From the NCBI GenBank assembly GCA_026397175.1, contig JAPLVK010000018.1, forward strand, positions 7,413-52,799: a DNA stretch of 45,387 nucleotides, in the 5' to 3' direction. The stretch's first letter is position 1, and every line of letters begins with the position of its first letter. A program made the translations under genes and the position numbers. This DNA comes from Candidatus Berkelbacteria bacterium. Its GTDB lineage: Bacteria; Patescibacteriota; UBA1384; DTJR01. The notes under the pieces were generated by a model that ran no database searches, was not told where the DNA came from, and was given only the letters and a program-made list of their open reading frames with translations. Below are positions 25,504 through 31,868 of the stretch, one piece after another.

Positions 25504-26570
25504 GTGTTGTAGGCCTTTTTCTTTTTCCCCGGCCCCCATATATTTTGGGTCGTTTGAACATTTTGAACCAAACCCCAGGTGTTTGTTGTCGTCTCTTTGC
25601 CGTTATCAAATGCGGTGGTATCAAATAGAGGAAAAATAAAGACGCCGCTTAACCGCCCGCTTTTTTGAGCATTTTGAATTGTTTGCTCAAAAAAACTTGC
25701 TTGATCTGCTTCTTTGTTGCCCATCGTTCCGTCTTGTTTGTTTAACTCCGAAATCCAGAATTTTTTTCCGGAATTTTTAAAATAATCTATAATATTGATT
25801 TGCTTGCTCGGGATAGGTTTAACCGCCGTCATATCCGTCCCCATATCGGAAAACCAGTCCCAACCGATAATTTCAAAATCCACACCATCTTTCATCAACC
25901 GATCAATCATGGCCGTTCCAACCCAGTGAGAATTTACCACTCTTTGGGCGGCCGGATCGGTCTCCTTGATCGCTTTTGATAATCCAAGCAGAAAATTTTT
26001 TACCGCTTGGTATTTGGTTTCATCATAGTCGTCCGGATTAAACCCGGGGTAGTCCTTTTTGATGGCGGTGCCATCCACTTCGTTTAAGAGTTGATAATAT
26101 TTGACTCTTCCTTTGAAATGTCCGGCAATAAATTTTCCCCAATCATATCCGTCTTGCTGCGTTGATTTTTCGATAAATTCACCCGGTATATACGGGCTTT
26201 CAATAACCATATAAGGCGCGATGTTATTTGCAATCATTTTGTTAACGAAATAATCATTTTCCGGCAAAATGATTTTGGGATCTGCGGGGCCAAATTCATA
26301 ATTGAATCTTATCGTGTTGATGCCAAGGTCCTTCCAAATGGGAATTTGTTTGTCAACATTTTCTTTAACAAATCCCTGCTTCGGGATATTAAATACATAA
26401 GGATTGGTAAAAACGCCCCAAGCAAATTGATCCGAGGAAACTTTTTTTGCCGGCGCAACCGTAACTGTAACGGGCTGGACCTTTCCTTTTTCTTTTAAAA
26501 AATAATAGGTGATTGCGAGGCCCACAATGATAATCGCCAAAACACAAAAGAAAGCGGCTATTTTTTTCAT
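25464..26570 (-). CDS. Membrane-anchored clan GH-A-like glycosidase
   Basis: A 368-residue protein with an N-terminal membrane anchor (about 4-24), then a TIM-barrel-like domain. LGINTIRFNYEFG is a typical early strand. YYQLLNEVDG supplies the Asn-Glu expected for the acid/base at the end of strand 4, and KKFWISELNKQDG supplies a Glu in the position of the strand-7 nucleophile. These features fit clan GH-A (GH5/GH39-like) enzymes acting outside the membrane, perhaps trimming surface glycan. It is convergent with the glycan locus and overlaps its last gene by 40 bp. Substrate not determinable. Confidence 0.7.
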   Translation of the reverse strand: MKKIAAFFCVLAIIIVGLAITYYFLKEKGKVQPVTVTVAPAKKVSSDQFAWGVFTNPYVFNIPKQGFVKENVDKQIPIWKDLGINTIRFNYEFGPADPKIILPENDYFVNKMIANNIAPYMVIESPYIPGEFIEKSTQQDGYDWGKFIAGHFKGRVKYYQLLNEVDGTAIKKDYPGFNPDDYDETKYQAVKNFLLGLSKAIKETDPAAQRVVNSHWVGTAMIDRLMKDGVDFEIIGWDWFSDMGTDMTAVKPIPSKQINIIDYFKNSGKKFWISELNKQDGTMGNKEADQASFFEQTIQNAQKSGRLSGVFIFPLFDTTAFDNGKETTTNTWGLVQNVQTTQNIWGPGKKKKAYNTYKDLIARFLAGI

Positions 26571-26622
26571 TTATTTTTTATTTGTGATAAATTCAGCATA
26601 TCAGCAAATAAATTTTAAGAAA

Positions 26623-26696
26623 ATGCCAAACCATAATTTGATTGTAATTCCGACATTTAACGAAAAAGAGAATATCGAACGGCTGTCGAAACTGCG
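26623..26696 (+). pseudogene. N-terminal fragment of a DPM1-like GT2
   Basis: MPNHNLIVIPTFNEKENIER is the start of a DPM1-type glycosyltransferase, nearly parallel to VLIVIPTFNEKENIAKL of the complete gene at 30208. Homology stops near 26690, where a 221-bp element bounded by inverted repeats begins. No continuation is found downstream. It is a dead remnant left by insertion or rearrangement. Confidence 0.7.
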
Positions 26697-26917
26697 ATTG
26701 GCGTACCAATTATCAACTGCTATTTGTCATCCCGAGCTTGTCGAGGGATCTCTCGCGAATGCGAGATTAAACCTGAAGCCATTCGACTATGCTCATGGTC
26801 TTCGACAAGTTCAGAGATTCTTCGGCTAAACGCCTCAGAATGACGCCCTATCCTCCTTCTGCAGAGGATACATCAGGTTGACATAAGATAAGAGAATCAG
26901 ACGATTGGTACGCTAAT
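26697..26917. mobile_element. MITE-like element with imperfect terminal inverted repeats
   Basis: ATTGGCGTACCAATTATC (26697-26714) and the reverse complement of 26900-26917 (ATTAGCGTACCAATCGTC) agree at 15 of 18 positions. The interior carries a repeat pair beginning TGTCATCCCGAGCTTGTCGA and ending TCAGAATGAC, and no gene of its own. It directly follows the GT2 fragment and precedes the DGR promoter. The boundaries are tentative. Confidence 0.5.
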
Positions 26918-26929
26918 AAACTGCGACTA

Positions 26930-26958
26930 TTGATTTCTTGAAAGAGTTTTGCTATACT
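26930..26958 (+). promoter_or_regulatory. Sigma70-like promoter of the DGR target gene
   Basis: TTGATT (26930-26935), a 17-bp spacer and TATACT (26953-26958). Transcription would begin near 26965, leaving a leader of about 140 nt before the ATG at 27107. Confidence 0.7.
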
Positions 26959-26997
26959 TTGCAACTAAATTGCACCTTTAAATATTTAGGATATTCC

Positions 26998-27085
26998 GGG
27001 ATAAGCACAGTGAAGATCAAATTATTGGTCTTTAGCGTGCTTATCCCAGTAGAGGGATGAGTCCGTTACTGCCTAGCAGAACGGA
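26998..27085 (+). promoter_or_regulatory. Structured 5' leader of the DGR target mRNA
   Basis: Two hairpins occur. The first (26998-27047) has a perfect 11-bp stem GGGATAAGCAC/GTGCTTATCCC, with an inner AAGATC/GGTCTT helix. The second (27062-27085) pairs TCCGTT with AACGGA and CTGC with GCAG around loop CTA, ending seven bases before the GAGGAGAG Shine-Dalgarno. They could control translation or protect the mRNA; no known riboswitch class is recognised. Confidence 0.6.
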
Positions 27086-27106
27086 TTATCGAGAGGAGAG
27101 TTGGCG

Positions 27107-28003
27107 ATGGAAATCACCGCAACTCAAAAACTGGCGTACCCCGACATCCGTGATGCCCTAGAGCTTTTTGTCGGGGCAGGGTTAGACCCTGACCTTGTGG
27201 ACAAGATGCGCAAATCGAAAGACAATGCGCTTGCCCGCAAGATGATCGGTGTTGGTCGTGTCGGCTATGAGTCGCTTGACGAGCGGTTCGCACGCAGGAT
27301 CATGGGTGGCAACTTCTTTGGACGCGACGAGTGGAGCGACCCCAGTACATACGGCGTCAGCTTCAACTCCAAGCAGTCCAGGGTAGTCGCCAAGTTCCCG
27401 TGGAGCGAAGCCATGCTCGATTCCGAATGCGAAAAGGTTCCCGGCAAGAGTGTTGCCGAGGCCTGCTTCGCTTTCCTCGGACTTGACAAGTATAACGGCG
27501 TCATCATTGGCGCGCAGAGCGAGAAGCTCGACGGCACCGAGGCGCATGGTTCACTGACCATCATGGGGTGGCAGAAAATCCACCCAGCCGGTGGGCAGCC
27601 GTGTTTTTACATCTACGGCACCGACTGCTGGTATCCCAATGAGGATTTCGCGACTAAGCCGACCAGCGTCTGCGAGTTCCGCTGGTATCTGGCACTCAAG
27701 GAGGTCGTGCCCGGTTCGCCCAGCACCAGCTGGGAGAACATGCAGGGCATGGTTCCCGACGAGTACTTCGTACCGTCGCCGGTCATGGAGCTGACCAAGG
27801 ACTTCTTGTATTATCAGAAGTTCAAGGCCTATCCGAACCGCAATGTCTACGCCGCTACCGACACTCTGGATTCCCTCGGCGTCCGTGTCATAGTCGGCGA
27901 CTGCGACGGCGAGACGGTCGATGTCGACTACTGGAGTGGCGACGCCCTCGGCGATGTCGGTCTGCCTCTCTTCCGGAAGTCCCCACGATCCTTGTGCTCT
28001 TGA
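27107..28003 (+). CDS. DGR target (diversified) protein
   Basis: A 298-residue protein, starting at the ATG 7 bp after GAGGAGAG (an upstream in-frame TTG is less likely). The N-terminal 80 residues are helical, with no signal peptide or membrane segment. The middle (about 85-245) is rich in aromatic residues and Gly (FYIYGTDCWYPNEDFA, CEFRWYLALKEV), as in C-type-lectin-like DGR ligand domains. Residues 254-291 are the variable region. Compared with the template, all ten Asn (AAY) codons are changed (to Leu, Val, Asp, Tyr or Ser), plus two Asp to Gly and one Lys to Glu. It is GC-rich, unlike the RT gene. The lectin fold is inferred; the binding partner is unknown and probably variable. Confidence 0.88.
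   Translation: MEITATQKLAYPDIRDALELFVGAGLDPDLVDKMRKSKDNALARKMIGVGRVGYESLDERFARRIMGGNFFGRDEWSDPSTYGVSFNSKQSRVVAKFPWSEAMLDSECEKVPGKSVAEACFAFLGLDKYNGVIIGAQSEKLDGTEAHGSLTIMGWQKIHPAGGQPCFYIYGTDCWYPNEDFATKPTSVCEFRWYLALKEVVPGSPSTSWENMQGMVPDEYFVPSPVMELTKDFLYYQKFKAYPNRNVYAATDTLDSLGVRVIVGDCDGETVDVDYWSGDALGDVGLPLFRKSPRSLCS
27865..27978 (+). repeat. DGR variable region (VR)
   Basis: 114 bp aligned without gaps to the template 28476-28589 (constant offset 611). There are 16 mismatches, all where the template has A: VR has G (11 times), T (3) or C (2). The last 24 bp before the end (27955-27978) are identical, fitting the GC-rich initiation-of-homing segment. Homology ends one base into codon AAG at 27979. 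It lies at the 3' end of the target gene. Confidence 0.95.
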
Positions 28004-28026
28004 GGACTTGTCTCTTTTGTGAACTG

Positions 28027-28080
28027 GAGCCTCGATTGTGTCCGCCTTTGGCGGACCCGATACGGGGCTCTTTTCCTTTT
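28027..28080 (+). terminator. Terminator downstream of the DGR target
   Basis: GAGCCTCG (28027-28034) pairs with CGGGGCTC (28063-28070, one G-U). It encloses a perfect hairpin GTCCGCC-TTT-GGCGGAC (28040-28056) and is followed by TTTTCCTTTT. Some DGRs need a hairpin just downstream of VR for target recognition; this one is 61 bp after VR, so it could serve both roles, but termination is the simpler reading. Confidence 0.75.
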
Positions 28081-28475
28081 CATAAAAATAGAATATATTA
28101 TTTTTATCTTGCCAATATTGGCTCGGCTACGCCTGCCTGTCGGCAGACAGGGCTTAGCCATGCGAGATATCCTAGCTTGATTCGCCGGAATATTGCCTCT
28201 TCCCGCCTGCCTGCTCCTCGAGTCTGATCCTTGCGGTTTGATCGTCCCGAGCTCACCGTCGAAGGAGAGTCGAAGACCGGTAGGCAGGAAGGGCAGTAGT
28301 GTGCGATTATAGATAGAGATTGAACTTCTTGCTTGCTTTTGGTGGAGATGCTGCTTTGGTAGCTGCTCCCAAATAAAATTCAGGAAAAGAAAGAGAGCAT
28401 ATAGTCCAGCCCTTTACAAAAGAGCTGGAAGTAAAGCTCGATTTCCGGTGATAAAAGATGAAAGTAAGCAAATTA
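28081..28475. other. Gene-free stretch between target terminator and template repeat
   Basis: No convincing gene. It holds GC-rich palindromic words (CCTGCCTGTCGGCAGACAGG around 28132-28151), short complementary arms around 28200-28290, and a possible stem CTTTAC/GTAAAG near 28412-28435. The promoter of the template RNA should lie here or just upstream, but I cannot name a convincing -35/-10 pair. Confidence 0.4.
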
Positions 28476-28589
28476 TCTGGATTCCAACGGCAACCGTGTC
28501 ATAGTCGGCAACTGCAACGACAAGACGGTCGATGTCAACAACTGGAATGGCAACGCCAACGACAATGTCGGTCTGCCTCTCTTCCGGAA
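28476..28589 (+). ncRNA. DGR template repeat (TR)
   Basis: The invariant, A-rich partner of the variable region. Of 31 adenines, 16 correspond to other bases in VR, and no non-A position differs. In the target frame it contains ten AAC/AAT codons, whose mutation at A positions cannot create stop codons. The RNA copy is expected to be reverse-transcribed with adenine-specific errors and to replace VR. It lies 18 bp before the end of the antisense avd gene. Confidence 0.94.
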
Positions 28590-28606
28590 CTTCCTTCTTT
28601 ATCTCT

Positions 28607-28957
28607 TCAAGCTTCTTTAGTGGATTTTATCCAACCGCCAAGCATGCGGCCAATTTCATCAATGCTTTCTTCAAGTGTTGAGTATTTTTTAATGTCGATT
28701 GCTTTAACATCTTTCATCAGACGAATTAATACTCGCAAAAAATTGAGGTTTAAGCTGACTTTTTCGAGCGTTGGTGATTTCTCGATCTTAGTTTGCTGAC
28801 TGGCCAATAAAATTCCTTCGATAATTTCGAGCATCGAATTCTCGACTCGAAGATAAACGGTATAACGGTCTTGCTTGGAGACAGAACTTCGAATACCGTA
28901 AAACTCCTTGTAAAGCGAGTAAGTTTTCTTAAAAATCGGCATGTCAAATTCTTCCAT
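28607..28957 (-). CDS. avd: Avd-like DGR accessory protein (four-helix bundle)
   Basis: 116 residues, all helical, with the diagnostic ending LEESIDEIGRMLGGWIKST and an internal VENSMLEIIEGILLA and LNLNFLRVLIRLMKDVKAI, as in bAvd/four-helix-bundle proteins of DGRs. Avd forms a pentameric, positively charged barrel that binds the RT and template RNA and is needed for mutagenic cDNA synthesis. It is encoded opposite to target, TR and RT, which is unusual. Any transcript running from TR into the RT gene would be antisense to it. Shine-Dalgarno is weak. Confidence 0.88.
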   Translation of the reverse strand: MEEFDMPIFKKTYSLYKEFYGIRSSVSKQDRYTVYLRVENSMLEIIEGILLASQQTKIEKSPTLEKVSLNLNFLRVLIRLMKDVKAIDIKKYSTLEESIDEIGRMLGGWIKSTKEA

Positions 28958-28983
28958 AATTTTCTTTCTTTATATTATTGATT

Positions 28984-29036
28984 AGGTTTTTTATTGAAGG
29001 CAGATTTGTGTTCCGTCCACAAATCCCCAAAAACCT
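28984..29036 (+). other. Hairpin between avd and RT genes
   Basis: Outer arms AGGTTTTT (28984-28991) and AAAAACCT (29029-29036) are complementary, with an inner perfect stem GATTTGTG/CACAAATC (29003-29010 and 29018-29025). It ends 9 bp before the RT start codon and overlaps where a ribosome would bind. It might be the 3' structured part of the template RNA or a translational control of RT. Confidence 0.55.
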
Positions 29037-29045
29037 CCTTTCTTT

Positions 29046-30158
29046 ATGAAAATATATACTGATTTGTTTGAAAAAATTATTTCGCTTGAAAATTTGTTCA
29101 CCGGTTTTGATGAATTTAAGCGCGACAAGCAAAACAAAAAGGATGTTCTCAAATTCGAGTGGAATCTCGAGAGTAATATTGTCGAGCTTCACCGTGAGCT
29201 AAAATACCACAATTATAAACACGGTGTCTATACCAAATTCATAATTTGCGACCCGAAGCCAAGAATCATTCACAAAGCGACTGTTCGCGATCGGGTCCTG
29301 CATCATGCAATTTTCAGCGTTTTGAATCCCTTGTTTGAGCCGTGTTTCATTTCGCATTCATTTTCTTGTCGAGTTGGCAAAGGCACACATAAAGGAGTGG
29401 AGACATTGACAAAAATTCTACGCCAAGTCAGTCAAAATGGCACAAGACCCTGCTTTGCTCTGAAATGTGATGTTAAGAAATTCTTTGCTTCAGTTGATCA
29501 CTCGATTTTGCTTGGAATAATAAAAAGGAAAATAAAAGATGACGAAGCGATTTGGCTTCTTTGGGAAATCATAGAAAGTTTTCCATCGGCGAGCCAAATC
29601 GAGCCTCTCGACAAGCTCGGGATTTACGAGAGAGAGAATACTTTTTGTCCACGGCAGGAATCGCTTTTTGCAAAACACGGTTTACCGATTGGCAATTTAA
29701 CCAGCCAGCTTTTTGCCAACATTTATCTCAATGAATTCGATTATTTTATCAAACATGAACTTCGAATAAAAAATTATTTGCGATATACGGATGATTTTGT
29801 GATCGTGGGCCGGAGTGAAGGGGAGCTGCTCGAATTACTCCCGAAGATTGAGGAATTTTTATCTACAAAGTTAAAACTTTCGCTTCATCCGAATAAAGTT
29901 GAGATCAGAAAATACAGGCGAGGCGTTGATTTCTTGGGTTATGTCGTTTTGCATAAACACATAAAATTGCGAACCAAAACCAGTAGGAGGATATTCAAAA
30001 AACTAAAAAAAAGAATTGAGCAGTATAAATCCGGAATAATTTCTAAAAATACGCTCGTGCAGTCGCTAAATTCTTATCTCGGCGTTTTATCACATGCCGA
30101 TTCGTATAAATTGTGCAATGAGCTTGAAAATAGTTTTTGGTTTTGGCTCAGGGAATAA
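29046..30158 (+). CDS. DGR reverse transcriptase
   Basis: A 370-residue RT. Visible motifs: fingers region RIIHKATVRDRVLHHAIF (73-90), motif 3 LKCDVKKFFASVDH with catalytic Asp142, motif 4 IGNLTSQ (215-221), the DGR-type replacement of QGxxxSP, motif 5 YTDD (247-250) with Asp249 and Asp250, and VDFLGY (294-299). A C-terminal helical thumb follows. It copies the template RNA into adenine-mutated cDNA, with Avd. Residues about 181-211 form an insertion before motif 4 containing an intergenic repeat sequence (29607-29623). There is no Shine-Dalgarno, so expression may be low. It is AT-rich, unlike target and TR. Confidence 0.95.
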   Translation: MKIYTDLFEKIISLENLFTGFDEFKRDKQNKKDVLKFEWNLESNIVELHRELKYHNYKHGVYTKFIICDPKPRIIHKATVRDRVLHHAIFSVLNPLFEPCFISHSFSCRVGKGTHKGVETLTKILRQVSQNGTRPCFALKCDVKKFFASVDHSILLGIIKRKIKDDEAIWLLWEIIESFPSASQIEPLDKLGIYERENTFCPRQESLFAKHGLPIGNLTSQLFANIYLNEFDYFIKHELRIKNYLRYTDDFVIVGRSEGELLELLPKIEEFLSTKLKLSLHPNKVEIRKYRRGVDFLGYVVLHKHIKLRTKTSRRIFKKLKKRIEQYKSGIISKNTLVQSLNSYLGVLSHADSYKLCNELENSFWFWLRE

Positions 30159-30207
30159 TTCCACGGGAAAATTAATTGTTTACAGATCGGCTTATAGGGT
30201 GTAGATT

Positions 30208-31317
30208 ATGGTCATGAGAAATGAAGTTTTGATCGTGATTCCAACATTTAACGAAAAAGAAAATATCGCGAAATTGATTAAAAAAATTCGGGATTTTAAA
30301 ATTGACGCCGATATTTTGGTAGTGGATGATAATTCGCCGGATGGGACGGGGAAAATTGCCGATCAAATTTCAAAATCAGATAAAGGTGTTTTTATTTTGC
30401 ACAGGAAGGAAAAAACAGGCCTGGGTCGGGCTTATGTTGCCGGATTTAAGTGGGGGATAGAGAATGGCTACAAAAAATTAATCTCGATGGATGCCGATTT
30501 TTCTCATCCCGTCGAAGCGCTCGAAAAATTAATTAATTTATGCAACTCAAAAACGGTTGTGATCGGTTCAAGGTATACAAAAGGCGGGAAAATTACCGGC
30601 TGGAAGTGGCCGAGATATGTAAACAGTTGGGGCGCAAATTTGGTAACTCGGACATTGCTGCAAATTAAAGCGAAGGACGCGACCGCGGGGTTTAAGTGCT
30701 ACCCGGTAGAGTTTTTGAAAGCGATAAATTTAGATAAAATTCAGGCCTCGGGCTACGCTTTTCAGGTTGAAATGCCGCTTTTGGCGCAAGATAACGGTTT
30801 TAGATTGGTTGAAACACCCATTACATTTGCCGATCGGATTTCGGGGGAATCAAAAATTTCTGGCGAGCTTATGAAATCAGCCAAAATTGTTTTTAAATTA
30901 GCCGCCGGCAAAAAATCGTATCGCCAATTTGTTAAATTTGCGATTGTGGGCGCAATCAATACAGTTGTTGACTGGGCGATTTTTTATCCTATCAGCATTG
31001 TTTGGCTTAAATCCCCGGGCACGCTTTCGGCACAATCAATTAAACAAATTAGCAAGGCGATCTCCTTTATTTTCGCGGCGGCTTCGAGTTATTTTATGAA
31101 TCGTGCCTGGACTTTTCGATCTAAAGATAAAGCCATCGCCAAACAGGCGGGGAAGTTTTTTGTGGTTGCGTTGGGGGGGTTGATTATTAATCAGATTGCA
31201 TTTTACGGCGCAACGGCGATTTTAAATTGGCGGAGCATTTTCGGCCTAATTGCCGCTACCGCCGCCGCAACACTGTGGAATTTCTTTTTGAATAAGGTTT
31301 GGACTTTTAAGAATTAA
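30208..31317 (+). CDS. DPM1-like polyprenyl-phosphate glycosyltransferase fused to GtrA domain
   Basis: A 369-residue protein. Residues 1-225 are a GT2/DPM1 domain: IVIPTFNEKENIAKLI, ILVVDDNSPDGTG, the SMDADFSHP metal motif, GSRYTKGGKI and a SGYAFQVEMPLLA segment. Residues 235-369 are a four-helix GtrA-like membrane domain (FVKFAIVGAINTVVDWAIFY, SYFMNRAWTF, FFLNKVWTF). Such fusions make a polyprenyl-phosphate sugar and may help flip it. It would feed the GT-C enzymes at 20546-24776. A fragment of a close relative is at 26623. Confidence 0.92.
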   Translation: MVMRNEVLIVIPTFNEKENIAKLIKKIRDFKIDADILVVDDNSPDGTGKIADQISKSDKGVFILHRKEKTGLGRAYVAGFKWGIENGYKKLISMDADFSHPVEALEKLINLCNSKTVVIGSRYTKGGKITGWKWPRYVNSWGANLVTRTLLQIKAKDATAGFKCYPVEFLKAINLDKIQASGYAFQVEMPLLAQDNGFRLVETPITFADRISGESKISGELMKSAKIVFKLAAGKKSYRQFVKFAIVGAINTVVDWAIFYPISIVWLKSPGTLSAQSIKQISKAISFIFAAASSYFMNRAWTFRSKDKAIAKQAGKFFVVALGGLIINQIAFYGATAILNWRSIFGLIAATAAATLWNFFLNKVWTFKN

Positions 31318-31322
31318 TGGTC

Positions 31323-31395
31323 GAATTATGAATCACGAATAATGAATTATGACTAGGATCAAGAATCATAATTCGTAATTCTAAATTCGTAACTC
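31323..31395. repeat. 7-bp-period inverted array, copy 3
   Basis: GAATTATGAATCACGAATAA (left) and ATAATTCGTAATTC plus AAATTCGTAACTC (right) repeat the heptamer pattern of copies 1 and 2 in opposite orientations. It lies between the DPM1-GtrA gene and the GC-rich cluster. Confidence 0.7.
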
Positions 31396-31408
31396 AACCC
31401 TCATTCGC

Positions 31409-31437
31409 TTGCATTCTCCTACCATTTTTGCTATATT
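31409..31437 (+). promoter_or_regulatory. Sigma70-like promoter of the 116-aa gene
   Basis: TTGCAT (31409-31414), 17 bp, TATATT (31432-31437). The TTTTTGCTATAtt around the -10 resembles the TTTTGCTATACT of the DGR target promoter. Confidence 0.65.
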
Positions 31438-31482
31438 TTTCTGCTGGAGAAATTACCCTGTAACTTGAAAGGATGATCAGAG

Positions 31483-31833
31483 ATGGATCTGCAAGAACTG
31501 AAGATGTTTGCTGAACACATGAAGTGTGTGATGCAGGAGTATGACCGTATCTTTTTCGTCAGGATTGAAGGGGGTATGACGGGAGGTTATGGGAATGGTG
31601 TGGCAGCCCTAGCGAGACGCGGTGGTCAATCCGGCCAACCTGAATTTCAGGCCACTCTCATCTTTACCGAGCAGTATGGCTATTATTACGAGAGTGGTTG
31701 GAAGAAACGATCGGTGGATGCGATTGACAGGGTACTCGAACTTGTGGGTTTACCTCCCATGCTCGATAAATACCACCCGAGTGATCTGCGCTCAACCTTA
31801 CTTCGCCGCACCAAGGGAATCAACGAACGCTGA
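31483..31833 (+). CDS. Hypothetical GC-rich protein, 116 aa
   Basis: A soluble protein with no signal peptide. The N-terminal half contains FFVRIEGGMTGGYGNGVAAL, an aromatic ATLIFTEQYGYYYESGW segment follows, and the C-terminus is basic and helical. AAAGGA lies about 10 bp before the ATG. Its base composition and codon use are GC-rich compared with the glycan genes. A 16-bp palindrome CTGATCGTACGATCAG overlaps the stop codon, and the next GC-rich gene starts 35 bp later, so the two are probably co-transcribed. No family recognised. Confidence 0.65.
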   Translation: MDLQELKMFAEHMKCVMQEYDRIFFVRIEGGMTGGYGNGVAALARRGGQSGQPEFQATLIFTEQYGYYYESGWKKRSVDAIDRVLELVGLPPMLDKYHPSDLRSTLLRRTKGINER

Positions 31834-31868
31834 TCGTACGATCAGCTCAACCCGAAGAGGTGAGAATA

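Larger units (their letters stand above)
27107..30158. mobile_element. Diversity-generating retroelement (target, VR, TR, avd, RT)
   Basis: The complete cassette of a DGR is present: a target with a C-terminal VR, a TR 611 bp downstream, an accessory Avd and an RT of the DGR clade. DGRs do not mobilise as transposons; they write adenine-directed variation into VR while TR stays fixed. The order target(+), TR(+), avd(-), RT(+) is atypical. The cassette sits between a broken and an intact DPM1-like gene, in an otherwise glycan-related neighbourhood. Confidence 0.93.

Noticed and set aside
27182-27564. Minus-strand frames of 99-121 aa in the DGR target
   Set aside because: Antisense frames are expected in GC-rich genes; no ribosome site or domain.
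28300-28475. Minus-strand frame ending ASKKFNLYL before the TR
   Set aside because: No start codon with a ribosome site and no recognisable domain; not enough to call a gene.
28458-28799. Open frame across TR on the plus strand (about 113 aa)
   Set aside because: It runs through TR and antisense to avd with low-complexity Gln/Arg content. It is best explained as a by-product of template and antisense coding.
28944-29192. Minus-strand frame opposite the RT start (82 aa)
   Set aside because: It is antisense to the well-supported RT start and the leader hairpin and has no family features.
29046-30158. RT as part of a group II intron or retron
   Set aside because: Motif 4 is IGNLTSQ rather than QGxxxSP, there is no maturase or endonuclease domain and no msr/msd structure, and a TR/VR pair and Avd are present.
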